Shown in pieces: positions 54,061 to 64,000 of a DNA stretch of 64,000 nucleotides. The stretch spans positions 353,862-417,861 of the forward strand of contig CBJLMB010000002.1 in assembly GCA_966424055.1 (NCBI GenBank), read 5' to 3'. Numbering within the stretch: position 1 is the first letter of the stretch; each line of letters starts with the position of its first letter. The position numbers and the translations under genes are program-made. The notes beneath the pieces are model-generated. The model saw nothing but the letters and a program-made list of their open reading frames with translations, made no database searches and was not told the DNA's origin. This stretch comes from Deminuibacter sp966424055. GTDB taxonomy: Bacteria; Bacteroidota; Bacteroidia; Chitinophagales; Chitinophagaceae.

Positions 54061-54503
54061 TCGCTTTGGAGATTGCAGCCATTGATATCATAGTTATGCA
54101 ATCGTTTACCGAACTTAGGTAAAAATAAGCAAATTGTCAATTGCCCGGCGCCAAAATAACCCATTATAGCTGCAAGCCATGAACTTCGAGCTATGAGGCC
54201 GGAAAGTTTCCTACACATAAAAACGTCTTCTTTCCGCGTTTTCTGCGCATTCCGCGAGAAAAACGATCACTTGCCGCTCGGGGCTATCAGCTTGTAGTGA
54301 TTAATCATTATAGCTGCAAGCCGTGAGCTATGAGCCATGAGGCCGAAAAGTTCCCTACACATAAAAGCGCCTTCTTTCCGCGTTTTCTGCGCATTCTGTG
54401 AGCGATCATGCCGGAATATTTGTTAAAATGACAAATATTATCAGTAACATGCTATATTTACCTGTTCCGAAACCAAACCGACCCTGCGGAAAATTGACTA
54501 ACT
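54061..54503. repeat. Intergenic region with tandem 105-bp repeat
   Basis: A 443-bp gap between divergent regulator genes. Two direct repeats are at 54162-54269 and 54306-54408, offset by 144 bp. Each opens with CATTATAGCTGCAAGCC and ends in a copy of the 'CCGCGAGA' repeat, at 54227-54260 and 54371-54402. Promoters for the sigma factor and HTCS genes must flank these repeats. Confidence 0.75.
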
Positions 54504-57500
54504 GTGATTGCTTATCTAAATAATATAACCCGGTATAATACCCTGCTGTTATTCCTTTGCCTGTTTTTTTCTTTCGACATCTGCGGTCAGTATGCCGGGC
54601 TTGATCATCTATCGATGGGGCATCTGTCTATTGAACAGGGGCTGTCTAATAATTCTGTACGTTGTATTTACCAGGATCACCAGGGCTTTCTTTGGCTGGG
54701 CACTTACGATGGACTAAGCCGCTACGATGGTTATTCTTTCAAAGTATTCCGCAATAAACTGAATGATACCAGTTCCCTTCCACACAATTATATCTATGCC
54801 ATTCATGAAGACCGGTGTAATCACCTGTGGGTAGGCACAGGGCAGGGGCTGTCTATTTACAACAGCGTAAACGAAAGTTTCAGTCCGGCTTATTTCCGGG
54901 TATATGAAGATGGTAGCCGGCACAGGATCTCGGCAAATGTAAATACACTGGCATCCGATGAAAAAGGCAACCTGCTGATAGGTACCAATGGCTGGGGCCT
55001 GCTGGCAAAAAAAGCGGATGAGGAAACGGCCGTACAGGTGCCTTTCCGCAACCAGCAAAACCGGACGGAAGCCTATTATCATGTACAGGGATTAACGGTA
55101 GACAAATGGCAGCGGGCCTGGTTGTTTATCGGTGGTGTGGGTTTATGCCGTTTTGATATCGGCACACAAACAATCAACGTGGTAAATACTACACTGCGCG
55201 CCGCTACCTGCCTGAAAGCAGATCCGGATACAGATTGCCTCTGGATAGGAAGCGCCGCGGGACTTTACCAGTATATGATTGACAGCAATACCTTTACAGC
55301 TCATTACCAGGAAGGGCCCGGCGCATTGAGCAGCAACAGGATTGTTTGCTTCAGCTTCGACCGGCAACAGAACCTTTGGATTGGTACCGAAGGCAACGGC
55401 ATTAGCATTTTATATAAACAGCATCCGCATTTTGACTACCTGCTGCCGGGTGAAAACAAAAACAATCTTTCCAGCGAATCTGTATTCGCCATTCATGCCG
55501 ACCAGGAGAACCGTTTATGGATTGGAACACTAAAGGGCGGCATAAACATTATTGACTGGCAAAAAAGCCGCTTTCAAACATTTAGCCATAGCCCTTTAAC
55601 TGCAAACAGCCTGGTGAATAATTTTGTTTCCAGTTTTTGTGAAGATAAGCATAAGCAGATATGGATAGGTTCCGATGGCGGTGGCATCAGCGTATGGAAC
55701 CGCAGTGCGAACCAGTTCCGGTCTTTTATACACCGGCCTTCCGAACCAGGCTCGCTAAGCCATAATTCCATTAGCTGCATCCGGGAAGATTACCAGGGAA
55801 ATATATGGGCCGCCAGTTTTGGCGGTGGTATTAACCGTTATAACACAGCCACAGGCAATTTTGATCATTATGCCTGTATTAACCAGCATACAGGCGAAGA
55901 GAATAAATATGTATGGTTGCTTTTCGAAGACAGCGAGCGGAACCTGTGGGCATCTACTTTCAGCAATGGAAAATTGTATCATTTTAACCGCGGGCAAAAC
56001 AGGTTTGAAGTGTTTGATCAACAACTGAACGACCTGATCGCGCTTACAGAAGACCATAACGGTATACTATGGGCGGGCAACTCGCACCAGCTGATCTGTA
56101 TTGACAAACAGGATAAAGTGCACCACAGTTATGAGATAGGCAAACCCGTGAGGGCCATTTTTGAAGACCATACAGGCCGTTGCTGGATTGGTACCGAAGG
56201 CGGTGGACTGGTATTGTTTGACCGGCAAATGGGGAAAATAACCGCACGTTATTCAGATGCAGATGGGTTATGCAACAATGCCGTATTGAATATACTGGAA
56301 GATGAACAGGGACAGCTATGGATGAGCACCTTCAACGGGCTTTCCAGGTTCAACCCTGATACACGGGTATTTACGAACTTCTATCAAAGCGACGGCTTGC
56401 AAAGCAACCAGTTTTCTTATAACGCAGCCTACCGGTTGTCTTCAGGTGAGTTGTTGTTTGGTGGTATTGCCGGGTTTAATATGTTTAGTGCAGGACATAT
56501 ACAGCCAAGATTGTTTATGCCCCCGCTGGCTTTCACCAATATCCGCATCAATAACCAGTCGCTGAAAACTGCTGCAGCTTATATTGCCGGTTCTGACAGT
56601 GGCGCTGTTAATGCATTGCGTATACCATTTAATGAAGCAGTGCTTACAGTGAGCTTTACTGCCCTGGAATATACTTCTCCTGATAAAATAAAATATGCCT
56701 ATTACCTGGAAGGCCTGGACAAAGCCTGGAATTATACAGGTAATGTGCGCACCATAAACTACAACAATCTCAGGGAAGGCAGTTATGTGCTCAGGATTAA
56801 ATCAACCAATGCTGAAGGGGTATGGAACAGGCAGGAAGCCAGGCTGACAGTTACCGTATTACCGCCCTGGTACCGCACGCTTTGGGCGTACAGCCTGTAT
56901 GGCGGACTGGCAGCTTTCTTTATCATTGCCTATTACCGGTACCGGCAAAGGCAAACACGGTTGCGTTATGCGGTTAAGCTGGCCCAGCTGAATGCAGAAA
57001 ATGAAAAAGAGATCAATGAAAAACGCCAGACACTTTTTACCCATGTGGCGCATGAATTCAGAACACCTTTAACGCTGATCATTAACCCTATCAGGGATAT
57101 GCTGTCGAAAGAAGAGCAATCCGGCAAAAAACTATACACCGGCGAACTGAACCTGGTATACCGCAATGCCCGCCGCCTGCTGAGCCTGGTAGACCAGCTA
57201 TTGTTGTTCAGGAAAGCAGAAGAGCAGGCCGATCAACTGAAAATTGCCCGCCTCAATTTATACAAGCTCTGCCATGAAGTGTTTCTTTGTTTTGTGCAAC
57301 AAGCCAGGAGCAGGCATATTGACTACACATATACTTGCGATAATGAAAATCTCGAAGTATATGGCGACAGGGAGAAAATGGAAATCATTTTTTTCAACCT
57401 GCTGTCCAATGCGGTTAAATATACAGCGGCCGGCGGCCGCATTTCGCTGGAGGTAACAGAAACGGAGCATACGGTGACAATACAGGTAACAGATAATGGT

Positions 57501-58646
57501 ACGGGAATGCCTGCCGACGCTGCTTTGAGGTTGTTTGAAAAGTTCTACCAGGTAAAACAGCCGCATATACCGGTGCGTGCAGGATTTGGAATAGGGCTTT
57601 ACCTGGTAAAACATTCTGTGGATGCACACAAAGGAAAAATACAGGTGGAAACCGCCCCGGGAAAAGGCTCCTGCTTTACCGTGGAACTATATAAAGGAAA
57701 GGCGCATTTCGGATTGCAGGAGGTGAGCGAGCAAAAAGAAGATGCCCCTGTTTTATTGGAAGAATTGGCCGATATAACAGAAGTGGAGAGCGCAGTACCT
57801 GCCGGTAATGGTTTGGAATCGGTCGTATCCGACAGGGGCGCCATGCTGGTTGTGGATGATGATAAAGCCATGCGCGAATACATTGCCGGTATATTCCGCG
57901 GCCGGTTTATCCTGTATGAGGCCGCCAGTGCGGAAGAAGGGCTGGCACTGGCCAGGAAATACCTGCCTGAGATCATTATCTGCGATGTGGTAATGGCAGA
58001 TATGAACGGGATAGAGCTGTGCAACCTGGTAAAACAATCGCCCGCACTGCGGCATATCCCGGTGATCTTGTTAACCGGCAGCACTTCACCTGATTCCAAA
58101 TTAAAGGGTGTGGCCGGCGGCGCGGATGATTATATGACCAAACCGTTTGAGAAAGAGCTGCTCATTGCCCGGGTAGACGGGTTGCTCAAAAGCAGGGAAA
58201 ACCTGCAGCAGTATTTCTATAACGAGATCACCCACCAGGATAATTTTCTGAATATATCGCAGGAGTACAAAGAATTCCTGGAACAGTGTATAGCCATTGT
58301 TGACAGGAACATTGATAATGAAGCGTTCAACCTGCATGCACTGGCCATGGAACTGGGTATGAGCCATTCCAAGCTGTACCGAAAGATCAAAGCGGTTTCC
58401 GGCTTATCTGCCAATGCTTTTATCCGGTTTATCCGCCTGCGGAAAGCGGCAGAGCTATTTATTGATACAAATTATAATGTTAGTGAAACGGCTTTTTATG
58501 TGGGTATAAAAGATGTAAAATATTTCAGGGAGCAGTTTCAGAAAACATTCGGCATGAACCCTTCTGAATACATTGAAAAATACCGCAAAACATTTGGCAA
58601 AACCTATAAGCTCAACGAAAAAACCGTTAAGCAAAAAGATACCTGA
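54504..58646 (+). CDS. Hybrid two-component system (HTCS) sensor/regulator
   Basis: A 1380-residue all-in-one regulator. In order: signal peptide, two seven-bladed Reg_prop propellers (repeated 'LWIGT-x-x-GG' motifs, about residues 35-700), a Y_Y_Y domain, a transmembrane helix (about 790-812), HisKA (His849 in HVAHEFRTP), HATPase (about 960-1070), a receiver domain (phospho-Asp near 1158 in IICDVVMADMNG) and an AraC-type DNA-binding domain (about 1270-1365). HTCSs sense oligosaccharides in the periplasm and switch on the adjacent SusC/SusD locus, here the plus-strand pair downstream. Confidence 0.96.
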   Translation: MIAYLNNITRYNTLLLFLCLFFSFDICGQYAGLDHLSMGHLSIEQGLSNNSVRCIYQDHQGFLWLGTYDGLSRYDGYSFKVFRNKLNDTSSLPHNYIYAIHEDRCNHLWVGTGQGLSIYNSVNESFSPAYFRVYEDGSRHRISANVNTLASDEKGNLLIGTNGWGLLAKKADEETAVQVPFRNQQNRTEAYYHVQGLTVDKWQRAWLFIGGVGLCRFDIGTQTINVVNTTLRAATCLKADPDTDCLWIGSAAGLYQYMIDSNTFTAHYQEGPGALSSNRIVCFSFDRQQNLWIGTEGNGISILYKQHPHFDYLLPGENKNNLSSESVFAIHADQENRLWIGTLKGGINIIDWQKSRFQTFSHSPLTANSLVNNFVSSFCEDKHKQIWIGSDGGGISVWNRSANQFRSFIHRPSEPGSLSHNSISCIREDYQGNIWAASFGGGINRYNTATGNFDHYACINQHTGEENKYVWLLFEDSERNLWASTFSNGKLYHFNRGQNRFEVFDQQLNDLIALTEDHNGILWAGNSHQLICIDKQDKVHHSYEIGKPVRAIFEDHTGRCWIGTEGGGLVLFDRQMGKITARYSDADGLCNNAVLNILEDEQGQLWMSTFNGLSRFNPDTRVFTNFYQSDGLQSNQFSYNAAYRLSSGELLFGGIAGFNMFSAGHIQPRLFMPPLAFTNIRINNQSLKTAAAYIAGSDSGAVNALRIPFNEAVLTVSFTALEYTSPDKIKYAYYLEGLDKAWNYTGNVRTINYNNLREGSYVLRIKSTNAEGVWNRQEARLTVTVLPPWYRTLWAYSLYGGLAAFFIIAYYRYRQRQTRLRYAVKLAQLNAENEKEINEKRQTLFTHVAHEFRTPLTLIINPIRDMLSKEEQSGKKLYTGELNLVYRNARRLLSLVDQLLLFRKAEEQADQLKIARLNLYKLCHEVFLCFVQQARSRHIDYTYTCDNENLEVYGDREKMEIIFFNLLSNAVKYTAAGGRISLEVTETEHTVTIQVTDNGTGMPADAALRLFEKFYQVKQPHIPVRAGFGIGLYLVKHSVDAHKGKIQVETAPGKGSCFTVELYKGKAHFGLQEVSEQKEDAPVLLEELADITEVESAVPAGNGLESVVSDRGAMLVVDDDKAMREYIAGIFRGRFILYEAASAEEGLALARKYLPEIIICDVVMADMNGIELCNLVKQSPALRHIPVILLTGSTSPDSKLKGVAGGADDYMTKPFEKELLIARVDGLLKSRENLQQYFYNEITHQDNFLNISQEYKEFLEQCIAIVDRNIDNEAFNLHALAMELGMSHSKLYRKIKAVSGLSANAFIRFIRLRKAAELFIDTNYNVSETAFYVGIKDVKYFREQFQKTFGMNPSEYIEKYRKTFGKTYKLNEKTVKQKDT

Positions 58647-58905
58647 ATAAAGGTACAGGTTTGAACAGCAGGTGTCGTAAACTTCTTTTTGTTGAAAGGT
58701 GCCACCATGGTGTAGCCGTTTTTACACCGGATAACTGTAAAAACGACAATTTTTATGCATTCCGGGCCTCTTTTGTAGAATTTGTCCCCATATTTTCAGA
58801 TTTACCCCCTCATACAGAGTGCCCCCTCGCCCTAATTTGCTTGCTCCAAACTAGCGGGCACTGGGCCTCCGGGCCGGTATTTTTAAAACCAATACTTGCT
58901 GCTTT
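58647..58905. other. Intergenic region upstream of the second susC gene
   Basis: A 259-bp gap between the HTCS gene and the SusC gene on the same strand. It should contain the HTCS-responsive promoter. I see no repeat of the families found elsewhere and no clear operator. Confidence 0.45.
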
Positions 58906-61900
58906 ATGAAATCAATTTTAGCATGTCTAAGGCGTTGTTATGCGTACCCCTTTGTATTTGGGGTAATAGCATTGTGTTGTTCCCCCCTCTTCTCCTGGTC
59001 GCAGCGTGTTATTACACTGCATGGCACTGTTAGGGGAAAGAACGGCCAGGTATTGCCGCAAGCCTCTATTAAACTGCAGGGAGGCAAACAAAGCCGGGTA
59101 AGTGATAGTTCAGGGCATTTTGTAATGACTGTTCCTGAAGGATCGACGCTGGAGTTTTCCTACCTGGGGTATTTGACCCAACCGGTCAAAGTGCGGTCTG
59201 ATCACGATATGGTTGTGCAACTTTCTGAAGATCCTGACTATGCCAGGCTGAACGATGTGATAGTGGTGGGATATGGAAAGCAAAAAAAGCCAACTGTTAC
59301 GGGGGCGATCGGTGTAATATCGGGTAAAGACCTTACCCAGACCCCGGTGGCCAATATCACGAATATGCTGATCGGCCGAACGGCAGGCATCAGCGGCGTG
59401 CAGGCCAGTGGCGAGCCAGGGGTAAATGCCACCACGATCCGTATCAGGGGTATTGCCACGCTGAACGGCCAGGACCCGCTGATCGTGATAGATGGTATTC
59501 AACAGCCTGCCGAGCAGCCCTACCTGGTGCTGAATGCGATGGATGCCAATGAAATTGAAAACATCAGCGTGCTCAAAGACGCTTCCGCCACCGCAGTATA
59601 CGGCATCAGGGGCGCAAACGGCGTGATCATTGTTACCACCAAACGAGGGCGCACCAATAAACCACAGTTCAGTTTTTCTGCCAACCAGGGTTTTACCAAA
59701 GCGGCTTCTTTGTTCCAGACAGTGAACTCATATGAATTTGCCTTGCTGCGCAATGAAGCCATCCGCAATGCACAGGCCTCTGGTGACCATAGTTATGATT
59801 ACCTGCTTTTCTCTGATGATGAAATATGGAAATTCCAGCATGGCCGTGATTATACACCCGCTGAAGTAGATGCCATGGGACTGAAAGCCGACCAGAAAGC
59901 CCAGCTCAACAACAGCCCGGCTTTGTATTATACCAGTCATAATTACTATAAAGAACAGTTTGGCGGCACCGGCCGGCAAAATCAATACAACCTGAATATA
60001 TCGGGTGGCACCAATAAGGTAAAATACTTTACATCACTGGGCTATTTTGAGCAGAACGGTATTCTATCCAATACTTCCTATGGCGGTTCCAATACCAATC
60101 CCCGCTACAGGCGTTATAATTTCCGCTCGAATTTTGATATTGATGTCATTAAGAATTTCCAGCTCAGTATTAACCTGGGCGGACAGTCTTCTGTTAACCG
60201 TGTAGTAGGGTCGAGCACATCCGGTGATTTTGCCAACCGCTACCAGGGCATTATCCAGAACATCCTGGAGAGCAGCCCTTTTACCGGTCCTGGTATTGTA
60301 AATGGCAAGCTGGTAACCGGTTTTATCGGTCTGCCGGGCGATCCTACCAACCCCTTGGGTAACAAAGGAGGGCCGGGCTATACACCACTGGCGCAGCTGC
60401 TTACAGGCGGTACCCGCACAGAGTATGTCACCACACTCACCAGCGTGGTTACACTGAAACACAAAATGGGTTACCTGTTACCAGGCCTGGAATCGCATTT
60501 TACCATTGCCTATGATGACAGTTATTTAAAAGGTTACCAGCAAATCAATAGTGTGCCGCAATACGGCGCTATGCGCGATCCATCAAACCCGGCCAATATT
60601 ATTTTTATCGGCGGGCAGCTAAGCCCGGCTGTTACTTACGATAACCAGAACAATAGCTCCTGGCGTAAAACCTACCTGGAAATAGCGGTCAACTACGATC
60701 ATAATTTTGGCCCGCACAATGTATCTGCACTGGTGCTGGGCAATGCACAGCGTTATACTGCGAATGATCAGGCCTATAAAACACCTTCGGGTTTAATGGG
60801 GCTGGTAGCGCGTGCAACGTATAACTATAAAGAGCGCTACCTGGTTGAATTTAATATGGGCCTGAACGGAACAGAAAATTTTGCTGAAGGTAAACGCTTC
60901 GGTTATTTTCCTGCCATCTCGGGAGGATGGATACTTTCCAATGAACCCTTCTTCCCCAAAAATAAATGGGTTACCTGGGTAAAACTGCGTGGTTCTTATG
61001 GTGAAGTTGGTAATGATCGTATTGGTGGCAGGCGTTATCTCTATATGCCCAATACATGGGTAACAAATGCACCGGGCTATTATTTTGGTAACAGTAACGG
61101 CTCCAGTAACAACCCTTATTTTGCCGGTGCTGCCGAAGCGGCCCTGGGTAATCCTGATGTTACCTGGGAGAGGGCCAGGAAAACCAATCTTTCACTGGAA
61201 CTTAAATTCATAGAAGATAAACTGTCTGTTACCTCTTCCCTGTTCCGTGAAAAAAGAAACAATATCCTGGTCACTTCCGGTATTATACCCGGCACCTATG
61301 GTGTGCCGCAGGGGCAAACACCACCATTGAACCTGGGCCGTGTAAGCAATGAAGGTTTTGAAATAGAAGCCGGCTGGAACGATCAGCTGGGCGCATTCTC
61401 TTATTTCATCAAAGGCAACTATTCCTTTGCACGCAACAGGGTCGATTACCAGGCAGAAGCGCCCTATCCATACAAGTGGATGAATGCAACGGGTTTTGCC
61501 ATCGGCCAATACAAAGGATTACTGACAGATGGTTTCTACAACACCCAGCAGGAGCTCAACAACAGGCCTTACAATAAATACAGCACCAATGCAAGACTGG
61601 GCGACCTGAAGTTCAGGGATGTGAATGGCGATGGTATCATTGACCAGCAGGATATGGTGCCTATTGGCTATTCCAACCTGCCGCAGGTTGCGTATAACCT
61701 TACCGTGGGTTTCTCGTACAAAGGCTTTGATGTTTCTGCATTGTTTATCGGTACCGCGAAAGGATCTTTCCCGCAGTTTGGTTATATCCTTAGCTCACCT
61801 TTTGCCAAAAATGTGGGTGAAGTATTGCAGTATGCCTACGATGGGCGGTGGACGGCAGATAAAGCTGCTAAGGGACAAAAAGTATACTATCCCGCTATTT

Positions 61901-62196
61901 CTTTCAGCGGTGGTCAGGCCAACAATGCCGTGCTGAGTGATTTCTGGTTGAAGTCTAACAATTTCAAACGGCTGAAGAACCTGGAGATCGGTTATACCTT
62001 TCCCCAGTCTGCCTTCTTTAAAAGAGCACAGATCAAAGGGATGAGGATATACCTGAACGGGAACAACCTGTTCACCTGGGATTCCAAGCTGATCGATGGC
62101 ATTGATCCCGAACAGGCCGATGCAGGTAAAAACAGCATGGGTTATCTCTTCCCGCTTACCCGCACATTCAATTTCGGCGCAAACATTCAATTCTAA
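58906..62196 (+). CDS. SusC/RagA TonB-linked porin (no STN domain)
   Basis: A 1096-residue outer-membrane transporter. In order: signal peptide (to about residue 32), a carboxypeptidase-regulatory domain (TLHGTVRGKNGQVLPQASIK), a TonB-box-like NDVIVVGYGKQKK, a plug and a 22-stranded barrel. Unlike the SusC at 48758-52189 it has no STN domain, which fits control by the HTCS encoded just upstream rather than by FecR. Its glycan is not known. Its SusD partner follows 18 bp downstream. Confidence 0.95.
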   Translation: MKSILACLRRCYAYPFVFGVIALCCSPLFSWSQRVITLHGTVRGKNGQVLPQASIKLQGGKQSRVSDSSGHFVMTVPEGSTLEFSYLGYLTQPVKVRSDHDMVVQLSEDPDYARLNDVIVVGYGKQKKPTVTGAIGVISGKDLTQTPVANITNMLIGRTAGISGVQASGEPGVNATTIRIRGIATLNGQDPLIVIDGIQQPAEQPYLVLNAMDANEIENISVLKDASATAVYGIRGANGVIIVTTKRGRTNKPQFSFSANQGFTKAASLFQTVNSYEFALLRNEAIRNAQASGDHSYDYLLFSDDEIWKFQHGRDYTPAEVDAMGLKADQKAQLNNSPALYYTSHNYYKEQFGGTGRQNQYNLNISGGTNKVKYFTSLGYFEQNGILSNTSYGGSNTNPRYRRYNFRSNFDIDVIKNFQLSINLGGQSSVNRVVGSSTSGDFANRYQGIIQNILESSPFTGPGIVNGKLVTGFIGLPGDPTNPLGNKGGPGYTPLAQLLTGGTRTEYVTTLTSVVTLKHKMGYLLPGLESHFTIAYDDSYLKGYQQINSVPQYGAMRDPSNPANIIFIGGQLSPAVTYDNQNNSSWRKTYLEIAVNYDHNFGPHNVSALVLGNAQRYTANDQAYKTPSGLMGLVARATYNYKERYLVEFNMGLNGTENFAEGKRFGYFPAISGGWILSNEPFFPKNKWVTWVKLRGSYGEVGNDRIGGRRYLYMPNTWVTNAPGYYFGNSNGSSNNPYFAGAAEAALGNPDVTWERARKTNLSLELKFIEDKLSVTSSLFREKRNNILVTSGIIPGTYGVPQGQTPPLNLGRVSNEGFEIEAGWNDQLGAFSYFIKGNYSFARNRVDYQAEAPYPYKWMNATGFAIGQYKGLLTDGFYNTQQELNNRPYNKYSTNARLGDLKFRDVNGDGIIDQQDMVPIGYSNLPQVAYNLTVGFSYKGFDVSALFIGTAKGSFPQFGYILSSPFAKNVGEVLQYAYDGRWTADKAAKGQKVYYPAISFSGGQANNAVLSDFWLKSNNFKRLKNLEIGYTFPQSAFFKRAQIKGMRIYLNGNNLFTWDSKLIDGIDPEQADAGKNSMGYLFPLTRTFNFGANIQF

Positions 62197-62214
62197 CTGC
62201 TTAAACCATTTGAG

Positions 62215-63954
62215 ATGCAATCACATTGTAAACATATACCTGTATGCAGTATAGTACTGGGCCTGGTGATGGGGCTGGGCGCCTGTAAAAAAGAATTTCT
62301 GCAGATGCCGCTATCGAGTACCACTACTATTGATTCTGTTTTCTCCACAACTGTAAAAGCGCAGGGTGCAATTGCCTATGCTTATAAAGCCAACCTGTCG
62401 CAGGGCCTGCCTTATTCCAATGTGTGGAACGCCATGATACAGGAAAATTTATCCGGAGGTATGAACTACGGGTTTGCCTGGACGCTTGCCAAAGATATTG
62501 TACTGAATGGCCTCAGTGCAAGCGGCAATAGTGAGGATATGGATGGCTTTAACGGCAACTTCACGCCGGTACGGCAGGCTTACCTGGTAAAAGAGAATAT
62601 TGATAAAGTGAGCGACATGTCTGCTGCAGACAAAAGCATTGTAAAGGCAGAGATGCAAGCACTGATCGCCTACCGTTATGAACAGATGATGATCATGTAC
62701 GGGGGTGTGCCGATTGTAAGCAAAAGCTTCCAGGCATCTGATAAACTGGCCGTTCCCAGGAGCACTTTGAAACAGGTATTGGATTCAGTAGTGTACTGGT
62801 GCGACCAGGCTGCAGCTGTATTGCCTTCTGCATGGCCGGATACCTGGAAGGGACGGATGACCAAAGCTGCTGCATTGGCCATCAAGTCTAAAGCATTGCT
62901 GTATGCAGCAAGACCATTGTTCAACACGGGTACTCCTTACCTCGATTTCGGTGCCAACAACAATATGATTTGCCTGGGCAGTTATAATGCAGGTCTTTGG
63001 GATGCAGCCGCAAAGGCTGCCGATGCGGTGATCACAGAAGCGGAGACCAATGCGGGCGCATACATCATCAATACCGGTAACCCGCTCGATGATTATGGTA
63101 CGGCCACTTCGGTTCCCGGTAACCCCGAGGTATTGCTGGCTTTTAAATTCATCAATAATACCCTGTTTGATGGGGGTAACTGGAACAACCTGCCCATGAA
63201 TGCTTTTTACAATTCACGGGTATGGGAAGCGCAGGGTAATGTGCTTACCACCAACCAGCTGGAAAATTATTATACGGCGGCAGGTGCTAACCAGGGCTGG
63301 CCGGGTGTAGGTGAAACCGCGCCTTTTGCTGAATATACCAGTAAAATGAATGCCATGGAAGCGCGCTTCAAAGTAAGCTTTCAGCCCTGGCAGATGGATG
63401 CCTGGAGCAATCCCGGCGATGTGAACTGGAATAACCAGGCCACTTTTGGCAATGGTCCGGGTTTTGGTGTGGCAAGAAGCAGTAAGTTCTATTACAAAGC
63501 CGGGTCGCGTGCCTGGTTTGAATTTCCCATCTTCCGGCTGGCTGCTGCTTATTTAAGTGCTGCGGAAGCATACAATGAAACAGGGCAAACACAACAGGCG
63601 CTGCTCAGGCTGAATAAAATACACCAGCGTGCAGGCCTGCCTGCAATAACGGAGACAGGGAAAGATGCACTGCGTACCATTATCCAGCGTGAATGGGCCG
63701 TGGAATTCTTTAATGAAAATTACCGCTTACATGATGTAAAACACTGGAAGCTGCCCAATATAGGTAATGGCATCATTGGTGGACCTATCAGGGCCTTTAC
63801 GTTCAACAGCAATACATCTGTCAAGCTCACCGGCAATACCAATTACGGCGATAAAGTGCTGTACCAGGCTTTCTGGGCGCCCAAGCAGTACCTGAACCCT
63901 TTTCCGCAAAGTGAGATCAATAAAGGCATCCTTATTCAAAACCCCGGGTATTGA
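62215..63954 (+). CDS. SusD/RagB-family nutrient-binding lipoprotein
   Basis: A 579-residue outer-membrane lipoprotein (lipobox GLGAC, Cys24), partner of the preceding SusC. SusD signatures include 'AEMQALIAYRYEQMMIMYGG', 'FPIFRLAAAYLSAAEAYNET' and the C-terminal 'LNPFPQSEINKG'. The locus probably continues past the window with glycan-active enzymes. None is visible in the last 46 bp, so its substrate class cannot be told. Confidence 0.95.
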   Translation: MQSHCKHIPVCSIVLGLVMGLGACKKEFLQMPLSSTTTIDSVFSTTVKAQGAIAYAYKANLSQGLPYSNVWNAMIQENLSGGMNYGFAWTLAKDIVLNGLSASGNSEDMDGFNGNFTPVRQAYLVKENIDKVSDMSAADKSIVKAEMQALIAYRYEQMMIMYGGVPIVSKSFQASDKLAVPRSTLKQVLDSVVYWCDQAAAVLPSAWPDTWKGRMTKAAALAIKSKALLYAARPLFNTGTPYLDFGANNNMICLGSYNAGLWDAAAKAADAVITEAETNAGAYIINTGNPLDDYGTATSVPGNPEVLLAFKFINNTLFDGGNWNNLPMNAFYNSRVWEAQGNVLTTNQLENYYTAAGANQGWPGVGETAPFAEYTSKMNAMEARFKVSFQPWQMDAWSNPGDVNWNNQATFGNGPGFGVARSSKFYYKAGSRAWFEFPIFRLAAAYLSAAEAYNETGQTQQALLRLNKIHQRAGLPAITETGKDALRTIIQREWAVEFFNENYRLHDVKHWKLPNIGNGIIGGPIRAFTFNSNTSVKLTGNTNYGDKVLYQAFWAPKQYLNPFPQSEINKGILIQNPGY

Positions 63955-64000
63955 GTGTCACGAATAAACAGCAGTCTCAAAATAGTTCTTTGAATCTGTT

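Noticed and set aside
54162..54408. Direct repeats considered as a CRISPR array
   Set aside because: Only two imperfect units, over 100 bp each, with no short regular repeats or spacers and no cas genes.
1..64000. tRNA, rRNA or replication origin
   Set aside because: No cloverleaf-like sequence, rRNA segment or DnaA-box cluster was recognised by eye. A covariance-model scan would be needed to exclude small RNAs.

Overview
The window is a chromosomal segment of a Bacteroidota bacterium, most likely family Chitinophagaceae (order Chitinophagales). Four things point there: an LpxC-FabZ fusion, a PorX-type response regulator/PglZ protein, the ftsX - DUF3098 - uppP gene order, and SusC/SusD pairs controlled by an ECF-sigma/FecR pair and by a hybrid two-component (HTCS) protein. 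The genus cannot be fixed from the sequence alone. I saw no tRNA, rRNA or CRISPR array.

Layout. 1-9 kb: housekeeping genes (HIT protein, SGNH hydrolase, ruvC, a UPF0104 flippase-like membrane protein, DUF3108, DUF2061, an MBL hydrolase, a UMF1 transporter, then uppP, DUF3098 and ftsX). 9-19 kb: leuS; a REP-associated tyrosine transposase (RAYT) bracketed by two near-identical 40-bp palindromic repeats; a tricorn-like S41 peptidase gene broken by an in-frame TAG; and its intact paralogue facing it tail to tail. 19-23 kb: an M23 peptidase and a five-gene minus-strand operon (Lgt-like membrane protein, Tes-like radical SAM enzyme, two related small membrane proteins, a small soluble protein). 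This operon is my best candidate for an undescribed system, probably lipid or envelope modification. 23-31 kb: lpxC/fabZ, lpxD, an HD hydrolase, porX, a small conserved protein, a PhnP-like MBL enzyme and a triple-HhH protein. 31-40 kb: an acyl-CoA dehydrogenase, a TPR sensor kinase, and the minus-strand protein-quality cluster tig - miniprotein - clpP - clpP - clpX - miniprotein.

40-44 kb is a looser, accessory-looking stretch: a hexapeptide acetyltransferase, a tandem lipoprotein pair with one copy frameshifted, and two unrecognised genes, one apparently frameshifted. 44-64 kb holds two adjacent glycan-uptake loci. The first (minus strand) runs sigma factor - FecR - SusC with STN domain - SusD - DUF3823 - GH127 and looks aimed at arabinofuranose-containing glycans. 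The second (plus strand) runs HTCS - SusC without STN - SusD and continues past the window edge.

The intergenic gaps carry several repeat families: the RAYT palindromes, a 51-bp double hairpin whose second stem shows compensatory changes between its two copies, a GC-rich 'CCGCGAGA' repeat in six copies, and a roughly 105-bp tandem duplication upstream of the HTCS gene.
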